Positions 44,464 to 53,470 of a DNA stretch of 64,000 nt are shown piece by piece. The stretch's first letter is position 1; each line of letters starts with the position of its first letter. The translations under genes were made by a program, and so were the position numbers. The stretch is from contig NZ_LMRV01000044.1 of assembly GCF_001428245.1 (NCBI RefSeq), positions 923 to 64,922 on the forward strand, given 5' to 3'. Below the pieces are notes generated by a model. That model worked only from the letters and a program-made list of their open reading frames with translations, ran no database searches and was not told the origin of the DNA. Source of the DNA: Paenibacillus sp. Soil522 (GTDB taxonomy: Bacteria; Bacillota; Bacilli; Paenibacillales; Paenibacillaceae).

Positions 44464-45955
44464 CTGGGTTAGATTGCATGAGGATGATCATGTTGTAATC
44501 GCGCTGCAGCCTTTTGCCAAAGGGGATCAGCTGTCGCTTGAGGGGGGATATGCGCTCACACTGCTGGATGAGGTGCCGAAGGGGCATAAGGTGCTTACGC
44601 ACGCTGTCCGTAAGGGCGAGCATGTGCTGAAGTTTGGTTATTCCATCGGGGTGGCGAAGGAAGATATCGAGCCCGGCAGCTGGGTGCATACGCATAACAT
44701 GGGAACAGGCTTGAAGGGCTTTCTCGATTATTCTTATGAGCCTGCCGCGCAGGATCAGGTCAAGGCACAGTCGCCTGATGCGGGCCGTACCTTCCAAGGC
44801 TTCATTCGCGAAAATGGCGAGGTTGGCATCCGCAACGAAATTTGGATTATAAACACGGTAGGCTGCATTAACAAAACCTGCGAGATTGTAGCTAGAAAGG
44901 CGCATGCGCTCTATGAAGGACGCGTTGATGGCGTGTATCATTTTGCGCATCCGTTCGGCTGCTCGCAGCTTGGCGATGATCTGGTGCATACGCAGAAGCT
45001 GCTGGCCTCGCTCGTGAATCATCCGAACGCGGCAGGCGTGCTCGTCATCGGCCTTGGCTGCGAGAATAATCAGATCGATGCGTTCAAGCGGGCGATCGGC
45101 GAGCATAGCCCGGAGCGGGTGAAGTTTCTGAAGTCGCAGGAGGCGGAGGACGAGATCGAGGAGGCGCTGGAGCTCGTTGAAGAGCTTGTCCGCTATGCCG
45201 AGCACTTTAAGCGCGAGCCGGTGCCGGTGTCGAAGCTGAAGCTTGGTCTGAAATGCGGCGGCTCGGACGGCTTATCGGGCATAACGGCGAATCCGCTCGT
45301 AGGCGCCGTATCCGACCGCTTGATAGAAGCGGGCGGAACGGCGATTTTGACCGAGGTGCCGGAGATGTTCGGGGCGGAGACGATTCTGATGAACCGTGCC
45401 GCCGACGAGAGGGTTTTCGGTAAAATCGTGCATTTGATTAATGATTTCAAGCAATATTTCATAAAGCATGATCAAGAGATTTATGAGAACCCGTCTCCCG
45501 GCAATAAAGCAGGCGGCATCAGCACGCTGGAGGAGAAATCGCTCGGCTGCACGCAGAAGGGCGGCCATGCGGTCGTGCAGGATGTTGTGCCATACGGGGA
45601 GCGTATTACGAGCAGCGGGCTTAACCTGCTGGAGGCGCCGGGCAATGATCTCGTATCGGTAACGGCGTTGTCCGCGGGAGGCGCCCATATCGTGCTGTTC
45701 ACGACGGGAAGAGGAACGCCGTTCGGCGGACCGGTTCCGACGGTGAAGATCGCGACGAACAGCGAGCTGGCCGGGCGCAAGAAGAACTGGATCGATTTTA
45801 ATGCAGGCCGGCTGCTTGAAGACAAAAGCATGGGGACGCTGACTGACGAGCTGTGGGAGCAGCTGATCAGCCTTGCTTCAGGCGAGACGCAGACGAATAA
45901 TGAGCGCAACGGCTTTAAGGAAATCGCGATTTTCAAAGACGGCGTTATTTTGTAG
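44450..45955 (+). CDS. uxaA: Altronate dehydratase
   Basis: This 501-residue enzyme dehydrates D-altronate to 2-keto-3-deoxy-D-gluconate. It has the small N-terminal SAF-type domain (about 1-95, ending SWVHTHNMGTGL) joined to the large UxaA C-terminal domain. The latter includes NEVGIRNEIWIINTVGC-like opening, HPFGCSQLGDD, LKCGGSDGLSGITANPLVGA and TTGRGTPFGGPVPTVKIATN. Iron- or manganese-dependent catalysis is known for the family. The start may be ATG 44450 or 44456, both within the end of uxaB. It gives the pathway end product KDG; the KDG kinase and aldolase genes are not in the window. Confidence 0.93.
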   Translation: MPMNSWVRLHEDDHVVIALQPFAKGDQLSLEGGYALTLLDEVPKGHKVLTHAVRKGEHVLKFGYSIGVAKEDIEPGSWVHTHNMGTGLKGFLDYSYEPAAQDQVKAQSPDAGRTFQGFIRENGEVGIRNEIWIINTVGCINKTCEIVARKAHALYEGRVDGVYHFAHPFGCSQLGDDLVHTQKLLASLVNHPNAAGVLVIGLGCENNQIDAFKRAIGEHSPERVKFLKSQEAEDEIEEALELVEELVRYAEHFKREPVPVSKLKLGLKCGGSDGLSGITANPLVGAVSDRLIEAGGTAILTEVPEMFGAETILMNRAADERVFGKIVHLINDFKQYFIKHDQEIYENPSPGNKAGGISTLEEKSLGCTQKGGHAVVQDVVPYGERITSSGLNLLEAPGNDLVSVTALSAGGAHIVLFTTGRGTPFGGPVPTVKIATNSELAGRKKNWIDFNAGRLLEDKSMGTLTDELWEQLISLASGETQTNNERNGFKEIAIFKDGVIL

Positions 45956-46001
45956 GGCAGTGCAGGGTGGCGCAGAATGATTGTTTAAGGAGAGGATAGC
46001 G

Positions 46002-46946
46002 GTGAAATATCGGAAGCTTGGCAAGACGGGATTGGATGTGTCGGCGCTCAGCTTTGGCGCATCGTCGCTCGGGTCTGTGTTCAGGGAGACGGATGATGCG
46101 GAAAGCATGCGTACGGTGCATACTGCAGTGGATATGGGCATTAATCTGATCGATGTTTCGCCGTATTACGGCTTAACGAAGGCGGAAACGGTGCTGGGCA
46201 AGGCGATCGCGGAGATCGCGAGAGACCGGTTTATATTGACGACGAAGGCCGGGCGTTACGGAGCAGACCAATTCGATTTCTCCGAGAAGCGCATCATCAG
46301 CAGCGTGGATGAGAGCTTGCAGAGGCTGCAGACGGACTATATCGACATTTTGTTTTTGCATGATATTGAGTTTGTGGCGTTCGAGCAGGTTGCGGAGGGA
46401 GCATTTCTTGCTCTCGATAAGCTAAAGCAGCAAGGCAAAATCCGGTTCTCAGGCGTATCGGGTCTACCTCTCGCTGTGTTCGAGAAATCGCTTGCCCATA
46501 CGGAGCTGGATGCTGTGCTCTCTTATTGCCACTACTCGCTGAATGATACATCCTTGCTGGACATTGTCCCGCTGCTCGAGCAGAAGCAGGTCGGGTTGAT
46601 CAGCGCATCTCCGCTATCGATGGGCTTGCTGGGTAACCGCCCGCTGGCAGACTGGCATCCCGCTGGCGCAGACATTCGCGCTGCATGTAGGAAAGCGGCC
46701 GAGCACTGCGCGGCCAAAGGGGAAGATATCGCCAAGCTGGCGGTGCAGTTCGCTACGGTAAACGAGCGGATTCCGACGACGCTGGTGAGTACGGCTAACC
46801 CGGATAACATCCGTAAAAATATCGAATGGACAGACGAGCCGCTTGACGAGGAGCTGCTGCGGGAGGTGCTGGCGATACTTGCGCAGGTTCACAACCGGAG
46901 CTGGGAAAGCGGCAGAGAAGAATACAATACGCATGTCAATGTATAA
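46002..46946 (+). CDS. Aldo/keto reductase closely resembling L-galactose dehydrogenase
   Basis: This 314-residue aldo/keto reductase shares many signature stretches with plant L-galactose dehydrogenase: LSFGASSLGSVF, IDVSPYYGLTKAE, ITTKAGRYG-type, FLHDIEF, GKIRFSGVSGLPL, LSYCHYSLND and SASPLSMGLL. The catalytic set (Asp in DVSPYYG, its Tyr, Lys in TTKAG and His in LHDIE) is present. The predicted reaction is NAD-dependent oxidation of L-galactose at C1 to its lactone. Start is GTG 46002 with AAGGAGAGG upstream; a longer TTG start at 45981 is less likely. A fucose or D-arabinose substrate is an alternative. Confidence 0.85.
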   Translation: MKYRKLGKTGLDVSALSFGASSLGSVFRETDDAESMRTVHTAVDMGINLIDVSPYYGLTKAETVLGKAIAEIARDRFILTTKAGRYGADQFDFSEKRIISSVDESLQRLQTDYIDILFLHDIEFVAFEQVAEGAFLALDKLKQQGKIRFSGVSGLPLAVFEKSLAHTELDAVLSYCHYSLNDTSLLDIVPLLEQKQVGLISASPLSMGLLGNRPLADWHPAGADIRAACRKAAEHCAAKGEDIAKLAVQFATVNERIPTTLVSTANPDNIRKNIEWTDEPLDEELLREVLAILAQVHNRSWESGREEYNTHVNV

Positions 46947-46961
46947 AAGGAGAGCTGCAGC

Positions 46962-47975
46962 GTGAGAGCAATCGTATGTGAGCAAATCGATCAGCTTAGG
47001 CTTGTGGAGCAGGAGGAACCGGCTTTACAGCCGGGGACAGCGATCGTTCGTATTCGGAGAATCGGCATATGCGGCACCGACCTGCATGCTTATAAGGGGA
47101 ATCAGCCCTTCTTCAATTATCCGCGCGTGCTTGGCCATGAGCTGGCAGGAATTGTAGAGCAGATTGATGATCCGCAAGGCCGGGTCAAGGCGGGCGATCA
47201 GGTGAGTGTCATTCCATATATGCACTGCGGGATATGTATTGCTTGCCGCAACGGGAAAACGAATTGCTGTACGGATATGAAGGTGCTCGGCGTTCATATC
47301 GACGGAGGCATGCGGGAGCAAATTGCCGTGCCTGTCACGCATTTGCTCGTAACGAATGAGCTGACGCTCGATCAGGCAGCGGTGCTGGAGCCGCTCAGTA
47401 TCGGAGCGCATGCGGTTCGCCGCTCCGGGCTTGGGGCCGGAGAAACGGCGCTTGTCATTGGCTCGGGGCCAATCGGGCTTGGCGTTATGGCTTTCGCGAA
47501 GCATCGCGGAGCACGTGTTATCGCGATGGACATTCAGGAGGAGCGGCTGGCGTTCTGCAGGCAATGGGCGAAGGTCGATGAGACAGTAAATGCGCTGCAG
47601 GGAGCTAAGGAGCGGCTGGCCGAATTAACGGGCGGGGAGTTTCCGACGGCCGTATTCGACGCTACCGGCAATGCCCGGTCGATGACCGATGCGTTTGGTC
47701 TTGTCGCGCATGGCGGCAAGCTTGTCTACGTCGGCCTCGTCAAGGCGGAGCTTTCCTTCAGCGATCCGGAGTTTCACAAGCGGGAAATGACATTAATGGG
47801 CAGCCGCAACGCGACGCTGGAGGATTTCGCTGCCGTACAGGAGGCAGTTCAGAGCGGCAGCATCGATGTGGACAGCTTCATTACGCATCGGGTACCGTTT
47901 GCGGAAATGATCGGCCATTTCGATAGCTGGCTGAAGCCTGAATCGAAGGTTATTAAAGCGATGGTGGAATTATAG
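46962..47975 (+). CDS. Zinc alcohol dehydrogenase, LgoD/RspB-like, predicted L-galactonate 5-dehydrogenase
   Basis: This 337-residue medium-chain dehydrogenase has catalytic zinc ligands in ICGTDLHAYKG and VLGHELAG. The structural zinc Cys set is in CGICIACRNGKTNCC (Cx2Cx2Cx7C pattern) and the NAD site is GSGPIGLGVMA. The KVLGVHIDGGMRE segment is like RspB and E. coli LgoD (YjjN), which oxidises L-galactonate at C5 to D-tagaturonate. That is exactly the step needed between the lactonase and UxaB of this operon. The GTG start at 46962 follows GGAGAG, 15 bp after the AKR gene. It is the last gene; a terminator-like hairpin follows. Confidence 0.87.
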   Translation: MRAIVCEQIDQLRLVEQEEPALQPGTAIVRIRRIGICGTDLHAYKGNQPFFNYPRVLGHELAGIVEQIDDPQGRVKAGDQVSVIPYMHCGICIACRNGKTNCCTDMKVLGVHIDGGMREQIAVPVTHLLVTNELTLDQAAVLEPLSIGAHAVRRSGLGAGETALVIGSGPIGLGVMAFAKHRGARVIAMDIQEERLAFCRQWAKVDETVNALQGAKERLAELTGGEFPTAVFDATGNARSMTDAFGLVAHGGKLVYVGLVKAELSFSDPEFHKREMTLMGSRNATLEDFAAVQEAVQSGSIDVDSFITHRVPFAEMIGHFDSWLKPESKVIKAMVEL

Positions 47976-47995
47976 ACGGGGTCATCTGAACGATT

Positions 47996-48044
47996 ATAGA
48001 AAGTCCGGCCAAAAGGCATTCCAGCCTTTAGTCGGGCTTTCTAT
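47996..48044 (+). terminator. Terminator-like hairpin after the sugar operon
   Basis: ATAGAAAGTCCGGC pairs imperfectly with GTCGGGCTTTCTAT. An inner AAAGGC/GCCTTT hairpin occupies the loop. There is no long T-run, so it may be a weak or factor-assisted terminator. Confidence 0.5.
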
Positions 48045-48199
48045 GCGTTAATTCGTCTATCCGCTTAGCAGCGGTATGGTAAAAAACTTTTATACTCAAT
48101 TAGTACGTTGACAAAAGATTTGGCCGGAATTATGATTGAAAACCTAACTGCCAAATATTAGGCTGTGCGAAGAGAGTTAAAGAAGGAACAAGGGGGGGA

Positions 48200-50068
48200 A
48201 TGACGATGGACATAACAGAGGAGCGGGCGGAAGATGGCAGGGAGACGCCAAAAGGGAAGGATCGATCCCGGAAGCAGGCGGACAAAGCGAAGCAGAAGCT
48301 TGAGCTTGACGAATCGAAGCGCTCCTATGTGTGGGCGCTTACGTTTTTGCTGCCCTACAAGAAGCAAATAGCGGCACTTGCGGCTTGCGGCACAATAGCG
48401 GTAGCCGGGGAGACGTTAACGCCCAAAATGATCCAATATGTTATTGATCATATCGTGGTCAACAAGGATACGTCACTTTTTATCGTTATTTTAGCAGCGC
48501 TTACAATCATCAATTTACTAATGCTCATCGCCAAAAACTATCGCAACCTGCTGCAGCGGACGATAGGGGAGCTCGCCTCGCGCGATATGCAAACCGCAAT
48601 CTTCAAGCATTTGCGCAAGCTTGGCTTCGCTCACTACGAACGGCATCCGGCGGGGGAGACGCTGTCGATGTTCAACTCCGAGGTCACATCCGTTCAGAAA
48701 ATATACCGCAACGTCCTGCCGAGCGTCATCGATAACTTACTTTTCATTACGGTAGCGATCGTCCTGCTTCTTAGCATTAGCGGCTGGTTATGTCTGATCA
48801 TGCTGCCGACTTTCGCGCTTTATTATTTATTCGGGCCTTACTTTGAGCGGAAAGCGGCGCTCTACGGACGGCAATCGGGCCAGTCGCGCATTGCCTATAA
48901 CCAAGCGGTCTACGAAAGCATTTCCGGCTTGCGTGAATTCCGCGCCTTTGGCTCGCAGCCCTGGTACCATGAGCGAACGCTCGGAAAGCATAAAAACTGG
49001 TCCCATTATTATTTGCTTAGCGCAACTTACAGCTTCGGGAGAGGAAGCTTTCGGCGTTTTACGTTTTATTTGGGGGCGATTGCCCTGTTTATTGCCGGCT
49101 ACTACTCCTTGCAAAATAATTGGATTACGCTCGGAGGCTTTATCGCTTTCACCCTATTGTATATGACGACGATGTTCCGTCTCACCTTGCTCGTCACACA
49201 GCTAACCGAGCAGAAGCTCATCATCCACCAGACGATTCCGCTGTTTCGGTTCATGCACAAGCCCGTTGAAGTCGATGATCCCGCCGATCCGGTTGCTCTT
49301 GACGAGGTGCGCGGCGGACTTGTTTTCGAGGATGTTTACTTTCAATATCCCGAGCAGCCTCCCGTCATTAACGGCTTCTCACTGACCATTAAGCCCGGCG
49401 AGAAGACCGCATTTGTGGGAGCCAGCGGCAACGGCAAAACGACGATGTTTAAAATGATCGGACGGTTTTACGATCCGACCTCCGGCAGCATCAAGCTCGA
49501 TGGCGTACCCATTCAGCAAATGACGCTGGAGCGGCTGCGGGAGTCGATCGGCTACGTGTTTCAAGAGACTTATTTGTTCGGCTCCTCGGTCAAAGAAAAC
49601 ATTCGCTTCGGCAAGCCGGAGGCAAGTGATGAAGAGGTAGTCGCAGCTGCGAAAGCGGCTTACGCGCATGATTTCATCATGCAATTGCCGGAAGGCTACG
49701 ACACGCTCGTCGGCGAGCGGGGGATGAAGCTGTCCGGCGGACAGAAGCAGCGCATATCGATAGCGCGGATGTTCGTGAAGCAGCCGGCTGTTATTTTGCT
49801 CGATGAGGCAACCTCTTCGCTCGACAATGTGAGTGAATACGAGGTGCAGCGCGCCCTTGACGAGGTGCTCGTGAACCGGACGACGATCGCGATCGCGCAC
49901 CGGCTGTCAACGGTAAAGCATTTTGACAAAATCGTAGTCATTCATGAAGGCCGCGTCGCGGAAGCAGGAAGCTATGAGGAGCTTATCGCACGCAAAGGTC
50001 TCTTATATGAGCTGGAAATCGGCCAGCCGGAAGCGGCGGAGGGGAGAATGGCGCATGAAGTATCTTAA
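48200..50068 (+). CDS. ABC exporter half-transporter A
   Basis: This 622-residue fused membrane-ATPase half-transporter has a charged, Lys-rich N-terminal tail (about 1-45), six membrane helices (about 50-345) and an ATPase domain (about 380-610). The ATPase shows GASGNGKTT (Walker A), FQETYLFG, LSGGQKQR and VILLDEATSSLD. All motifs are intact. It overlaps the next exporter gene by 14 bp, so the two probably form a heterodimer like BmrCD or YheHI-type multidrug or peptide/lipid exporters. GGGGGG precedes ATG 48200. No substrate clue is visible nearby. Confidence 0.88.
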   Translation: MTMDITEERAEDGRETPKGKDRSRKQADKAKQKLELDESKRSYVWALTFLLPYKKQIAALAACGTIAVAGETLTPKMIQYVIDHIVVNKDTSLFIVILAALTIINLLMLIAKNYRNLLQRTIGELASRDMQTAIFKHLRKLGFAHYERHPAGETLSMFNSEVTSVQKIYRNVLPSVIDNLLFITVAIVLLLSISGWLCLIMLPTFALYYLFGPYFERKAALYGRQSGQSRIAYNQAVYESISGLREFRAFGSQPWYHERTLGKHKNWSHYYLLSATYSFGRGSFRRFTFYLGAIALFIAGYYSLQNNWITLGGFIAFTLLYMTTMFRLTLLVTQLTEQKLIIHQTIPLFRFMHKPVEVDDPADPVALDEVRGGLVFEDVYFQYPEQPPVINGFSLTIKPGEKTAFVGASGNGKTTMFKMIGRFYDPTSGSIKLDGVPIQQMTLERLRESIGYVFQETYLFGSSVKENIRFGKPEASDEEVVAAAKAAYAHDFIMQLPEGYDTLVGERGMKLSGGQKQRISIARMFVKQPAVILLDEATSSLDNVSEYEVQRALDEVLVNRTTIAIAHRLSTVKHFDKIVVIHEGRVAEAGSYEELIARKGLLYELEIGQPEAAEGRMAHEVS

Positions 50069-51764
50069 AATCTTTTGGTCGAATTCGATTATGCTGAAGG
50101 GCACTTATTTGATTGTGCTGCTCTATCTTGCGCTGGAGTCGGTGTCCAACTACACGCTCGTTTATGTGCAAAAAATATTAATCGATGACGTGTTCAGCAA
50201 AGGGAAGTATGAGCTGTTGCCGGTCGTAATCGGCGTATTCGCGCTTGCGGGCATTATCTATTCACTCATGTTTACGATGACGAGCCGCAGCCTTGTCCGC
50301 AATGAATTTGCGGTCAGCCGCTCCTTGCTCTCCCGCATGCTGAAGCGGATCGAAGGCATTCCCGTCGAGCGGTTTCAAAATGAGCGTACCGGCAAATACG
50401 TATATACGTTCACGCAGGATCTGTTCATCTCGGCGAGCGTGATGGGTTGGCAAATTCCGCGCGGCATTCAGGAGACGCTGAACCTATGCATCCTGATGAC
50501 GATTATTGGCTTCGCAAGTCCCATTTTGCTGCTCATGATCGTGGGTCTTTGCATCATTTATGTGCTGATCGGTTATTACTTCACGCCTAAGCTGAAGGCG
50601 CAGGCAAGGCAGGTGGCCGAGAAGCGTACCGCCTTGCTCATCCAAATCGAGGAAGGCGTCGCGTCTACGCGCGAAGTTGTCGCGTATCACCGGCTGAAGT
50701 GGGAAGAGAAGCTTTACAACAAGATGTTCGCAGAATATTTTGAACAGGTGATGAATGAGGGCAGGCTCGTTAACCGGCAAATCCGCTACAGTGATCCGAT
50801 GAAATGGGGCATAGGCATTCTGGTGCTGGGCTACTGCGGCATGCAGCTTATCCATGAGCAAATGTCGATCGGAACGTTCGTTATTCTATTTCAGTTTTCT
50901 ACGCAGTTGTCGGATTCGTTTTATAATCTGTTTCAATTTATAATGGCCATGTCGTCGCAGCTGGCGAATGTGGACAGGGTACAGCGGATTTTGGAGCTGG
51001 AGCAGCTTGACGCGGGTACGCAGACAATGGAACAAAGAATCGAGCGCTTAACGTTCAACTGTGCGAGCTTCCGCTATTCGCCGGAGCTTCCGGAAGTCAT
51101 CCGCGGCTTTACGGCTGACCTGCCGATAGGCCGGAAGATTGCTTTCGTAGGGACGAGCGGCGGCGGCAAGTCGACAATCGCCCAACTGCTGGTCCGTTTC
51201 TATGATACGACGCTCGGGATGATTAAGCTGAACGGCATTCAAGCGCAGGAGTATAACCGAGAGCAGTGGACGAATAAGGTATCGATCGTTTTTCAAGATC
51301 CCTATATGTTCTCGGACACGATACGCGAAAATTTAATGCTCGGCAGAGACGGCGTAACGGAAGCCGGCATCGAGGAAGCTTGCCGCATTGCGCAAATCCA
51401 TGATTTTATCGTGGCGCTGCCGGAGGGCTACGATACGAATATCGGCGAGAGAGGCATTAAGCTGTCCGGCGGACAACGCCAGCGCATTGCAATCGCGCGG
51501 GCTATCGTCAGCGATCCGGAAATTTTGGTGCTGGATGAAGCGACGTCAGCGCTTGATCTGGAGACGGAGCGCCAGCTGCTGGCCGCGCTGGAGGCAAGAA
51601 GGGAAGGACGGACGACGATTATGATCGCGCACCGCCTTTCCACGATCGAGAATGCCGACATTATATTCGTTATGGATCAGGGAGCATTAGCGGAAACCGG
51701 CACGCATGAAGAGCTGCTTGCCGGCGGCAAGGTGTATCAGCAGCTGCTAATGGCGCAGCACTAG
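50055..51764 (+). CDS. ABC exporter half-transporter B
   Basis: This 569-residue half-transporter has six membrane helices (about 15-310) and an ATPase domain with GTSGGGKST (Walker A), FQDPYMFSD, LSGGQRQR and ILVLDEATSALD. The frame is open further upstream to 49944, but ATG 50055 with GGAGGGGAG before it fits family length and lies within the end of gene A. In heterodimeric exporters one ATP site is often degenerate. Here both chains keep the catalytic Glu after the Walker B Asp, so no degeneracy is obvious. Confidence 0.88.
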   Translation: MKYLKIFWSNSIMLKGTYLIVLLYLALESVSNYTLVYVQKILIDDVFSKGKYELLPVVIGVFALAGIIYSLMFTMTSRSLVRNEFAVSRSLLSRMLKRIEGIPVERFQNERTGKYVYTFTQDLFISASVMGWQIPRGIQETLNLCILMTIIGFASPILLLMIVGLCIIYVLIGYYFTPKLKAQARQVAEKRTALLIQIEEGVASTREVVAYHRLKWEEKLYNKMFAEYFEQVMNEGRLVNRQIRYSDPMKWGIGILVLGYCGMQLIHEQMSIGTFVILFQFSTQLSDSFYNLFQFIMAMSSQLANVDRVQRILELEQLDAGTQTMEQRIERLTFNCASFRYSPELPEVIRGFTADLPIGRKIAFVGTSGGGKSTIAQLLVRFYDTTLGMIKLNGIQAQEYNREQWTNKVSIVFQDPYMFSDTIRENLMLGRDGVTEAGIEEACRIAQIHDFIVALPEGYDTNIGERGIKLSGGQRQRIAIARAIVSDPEILVLDEATSALDLETERQLLAALEARREGRTTIMIAHRLSTIENADIIFVMDQGALAETGTHEELLAGGKVYQQLLMAQH

Positions 51765-51792
51765 CAGCTGGATGATGCAGCAAACGATAAGA

Positions 51793-51839
51793 CTGATGGC
51801 CTGCTTCCGCAACCGCGGCGGCGGCCGTCAGCTTTTTTT
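51793..51839 (+). terminator. Terminator after the exporter pair
   Basis: CTGATGGCC pairs with GGCCGTCAG, extended by CCGC/GCGG inside, and is followed by seven T. Confidence 0.8.
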
Positions 51840-51960
51840 GTATCCGGTCAGGCAATTCTAATCATAGGGCGCAGCGCTAATCGTTAATCACGATGACGAT
51901 CTTTTTTGATCGGCAGCATTAAAGCTATAATGAAAGGAAAGCAGAAGGGAGGGCCAATTC

Positions 51961-52704
51961 TTGAAACCTATTTTACAGCTGCAGCAATTGCGAAAAAATC
52001 GCAATTCCTTAGAAAGCGGACCTCTGTTCGCGAATGTATCGGCCGATATTGCAGAGCCGGCAATTATTGCTTTGCTCGGCGTCTCCGGTCAAGGGAAGAG
52101 CACGCTGCTCCGTATGCTTGCCGCTTTGGATAACATATATGAGGGAGATGTCCGATTACATAACGTTTCACAGCGCGAGACGGATCCAAGGTCATGGCGA
52201 ATGAAGGTTTGCTATGTCGCGCAGCAGTCGGTCATGCTGCACGGCAGCATCGAACAAAACTTGAAGACGGTCAGCCAGCTGCACCGGATTCCGTACGACG
52301 TTAAGCTCGTACAGCATTTGCTGCCGCGGCTGGGGCTGGATCATTTGGACATGGGCAAAAACGCAGACCAGTTATCGGGAGGGGAAAAGCAGCGGGTATC
52401 GCTGCTTCGTTCTTTACTGCTTCATCCCGAGGTGCTCCTGCTCGATGAAATTACGGCCTCACTTGACCGGGGCAGCAAGGAAATGGTTGAACAAGTGCTT
52501 GAGGAATGGCATCATCAAGAAGGAACGACGATGATTTGGGTCACGCATGATATCGTACAGGCGCGGCAAATGAGCAAGACGGTATGGTTTATGGGCGAGG
52601 GGACGTTGCTGGAAAACAGCGCAACCGCTTCTTTTTTTGAACAGCCGGCAACTGAGCTGGCAAGAAACTACATTCAAGCGCCCGTCCAAAAGGAGCAGAC
52701 ATGA
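51961..52704 (+). CDS. ABC ATPase, FetA/YbbL-like
   Basis: This 247-residue ATPase has Walker A GVSGQGKST, signature QLSGGEKQR, Walker B VLLLDEITASLD and H-loop VTHDI. Paired with a YbbM/FetB permease it forms the FetAB-type exporter, which in E. coli has been linked to iron homeostasis. Start is TTG 51961, preceded by GGGAGGG. It overlaps the permease gene by four bases. Confidence 0.85.
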   Translation: MKPILQLQQLRKNRNSLESGPLFANVSADIAEPAIIALLGVSGQGKSTLLRMLAALDNIYEGDVRLHNVSQRETDPRSWRMKVCYVAQQSVMLHGSIEQNLKTVSQLHRIPYDVKLVQHLLPRLGLDHLDMGKNADQLSGGEKQRVSLLRSLLLHPEVLLLDEITASLDRGSKEMVEQVLEEWHHQEGTTMIWVTHDIVQARQMSKTVWFMGEGTLLENSATASFFEQPATELARNYIQAPVQKEQT

Positions 52705-53462
52705 GCATCTTAGCACTCAGCTTTACGCTTTTATTCGTGATGATTACGATGCTCGTGTCCGTCTTTCAAAAGCTAGGTCTGGAGCGGGATATTGCTATAG
52801 GTACGGTGCGCTCTGCGCTGCAGCTGCTGCTCGTCGGCTATGTGCTGCAATTTATTTTCAACACGAGCAATCCGCTGTTTATTTCGCTGATTCTTGTGCT
52901 GATGATTACGGTCGCGTCCTATAATGCGGGAAAAAGGGGCGAAGGGCTCCGCGGCATTATGTGGAAAATCGCGGTGGCCATTACATCAACGGAACTGCTT
53001 ATGATGGGGCTGCTGCTCGGATTTCGAATCATTGAAGCAACGCCCCAGTATATTATCCCGATAAGCGGCATGACGATCGGCAACGCGATGGTTGTATCGG
53101 GCTTGCTTCTGAATCAAATGAGAAGAGAGGTTGATGCCTCGAGAGGCGAGATCGAGACGCTGCTTTCGCTCGGGGCGACGGCTAGACAAGCGATTCAGGA
53201 CGTCATGAAGCGGTCGGTTAAAGCGAGCATGATTCCGACGATTGACGGAATGAAGACGGTGGGACTCGTTCAGCTTCCAGGGATGATGACGGGAATGATT
53301 ATCGCCGGCGCCAATCCGATTGAAGCGGTGCGGTACCAAATTTTAATTGTGTTTGCATTCGCGAGCTCGGCAGCCGTTACGAGCATTATTTTAAGCCTAT
53401 TAAGCTACAGACAGTGGTTTACGAAAGATTTGCGCATTCAAAATATCGGGCAAAAAGGGTGA
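52701..53462 (+). CDS. fetB: Permease, FetB/YbbM (UPF0014) family
   Basis: This 253-residue membrane protein has about seven hydrophobic segments. It carries the UPF0014 features: GTVRSALQLLLVGYVLQFIF, SGMTIGNAMVVSGLLLNQMR and TVGLVQLPGMMTGMIIAGAN. ATG 52701 overlaps the ATPase stop. Together they are predicted to export metal, probably iron, or otherwise protect against metal or oxidative stress. No Fur or metal-sensor box was recognised upstream. Confidence 0.85.
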   Translation: MSILALSFTLLFVMITMLVSVFQKLGLERDIAIGTVRSALQLLLVGYVLQFIFNTSNPLFISLILVLMITVASYNAGKRGEGLRGIMWKIAVAITSTELLMMGLLLGFRIIEATPQYIIPISGMTIGNAMVVSGLLLNQMRREVDASRGEIETLLSLGATARQAIQDVMKRSVKASMIPTIDGMKTVGLVQLPGMMTGMIIAGANPIEAVRYQILIVFAFASSAAVTSIILSLLSYRQWFTKDLRIQNIGQKG

Positions 53463-53470
53463 TTGGACTC

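Noticed and set aside
44099..45205. Leftward 368-codon frame over uxaB/uxaA
   Set aside because: Shadow of high-GC coding sequence; the plus-strand proteins are clearly UxaB and UxaA.
41129..47975. Ordinary D-galacturonate operon
   Set aside because: UxaB and UxaA fit, but no uronate isomerase is present, and the L-galactose-dehydrogenase-like, lactonase and LgoD-like genes would be unexplained.
50055..50068. 14-bp overlap of exporter genes as evidence for a frameshifted single gene
   Set aside because: Each product is a complete half-transporter with all ATPase motifs; the overlap is ordinary translational coupling.
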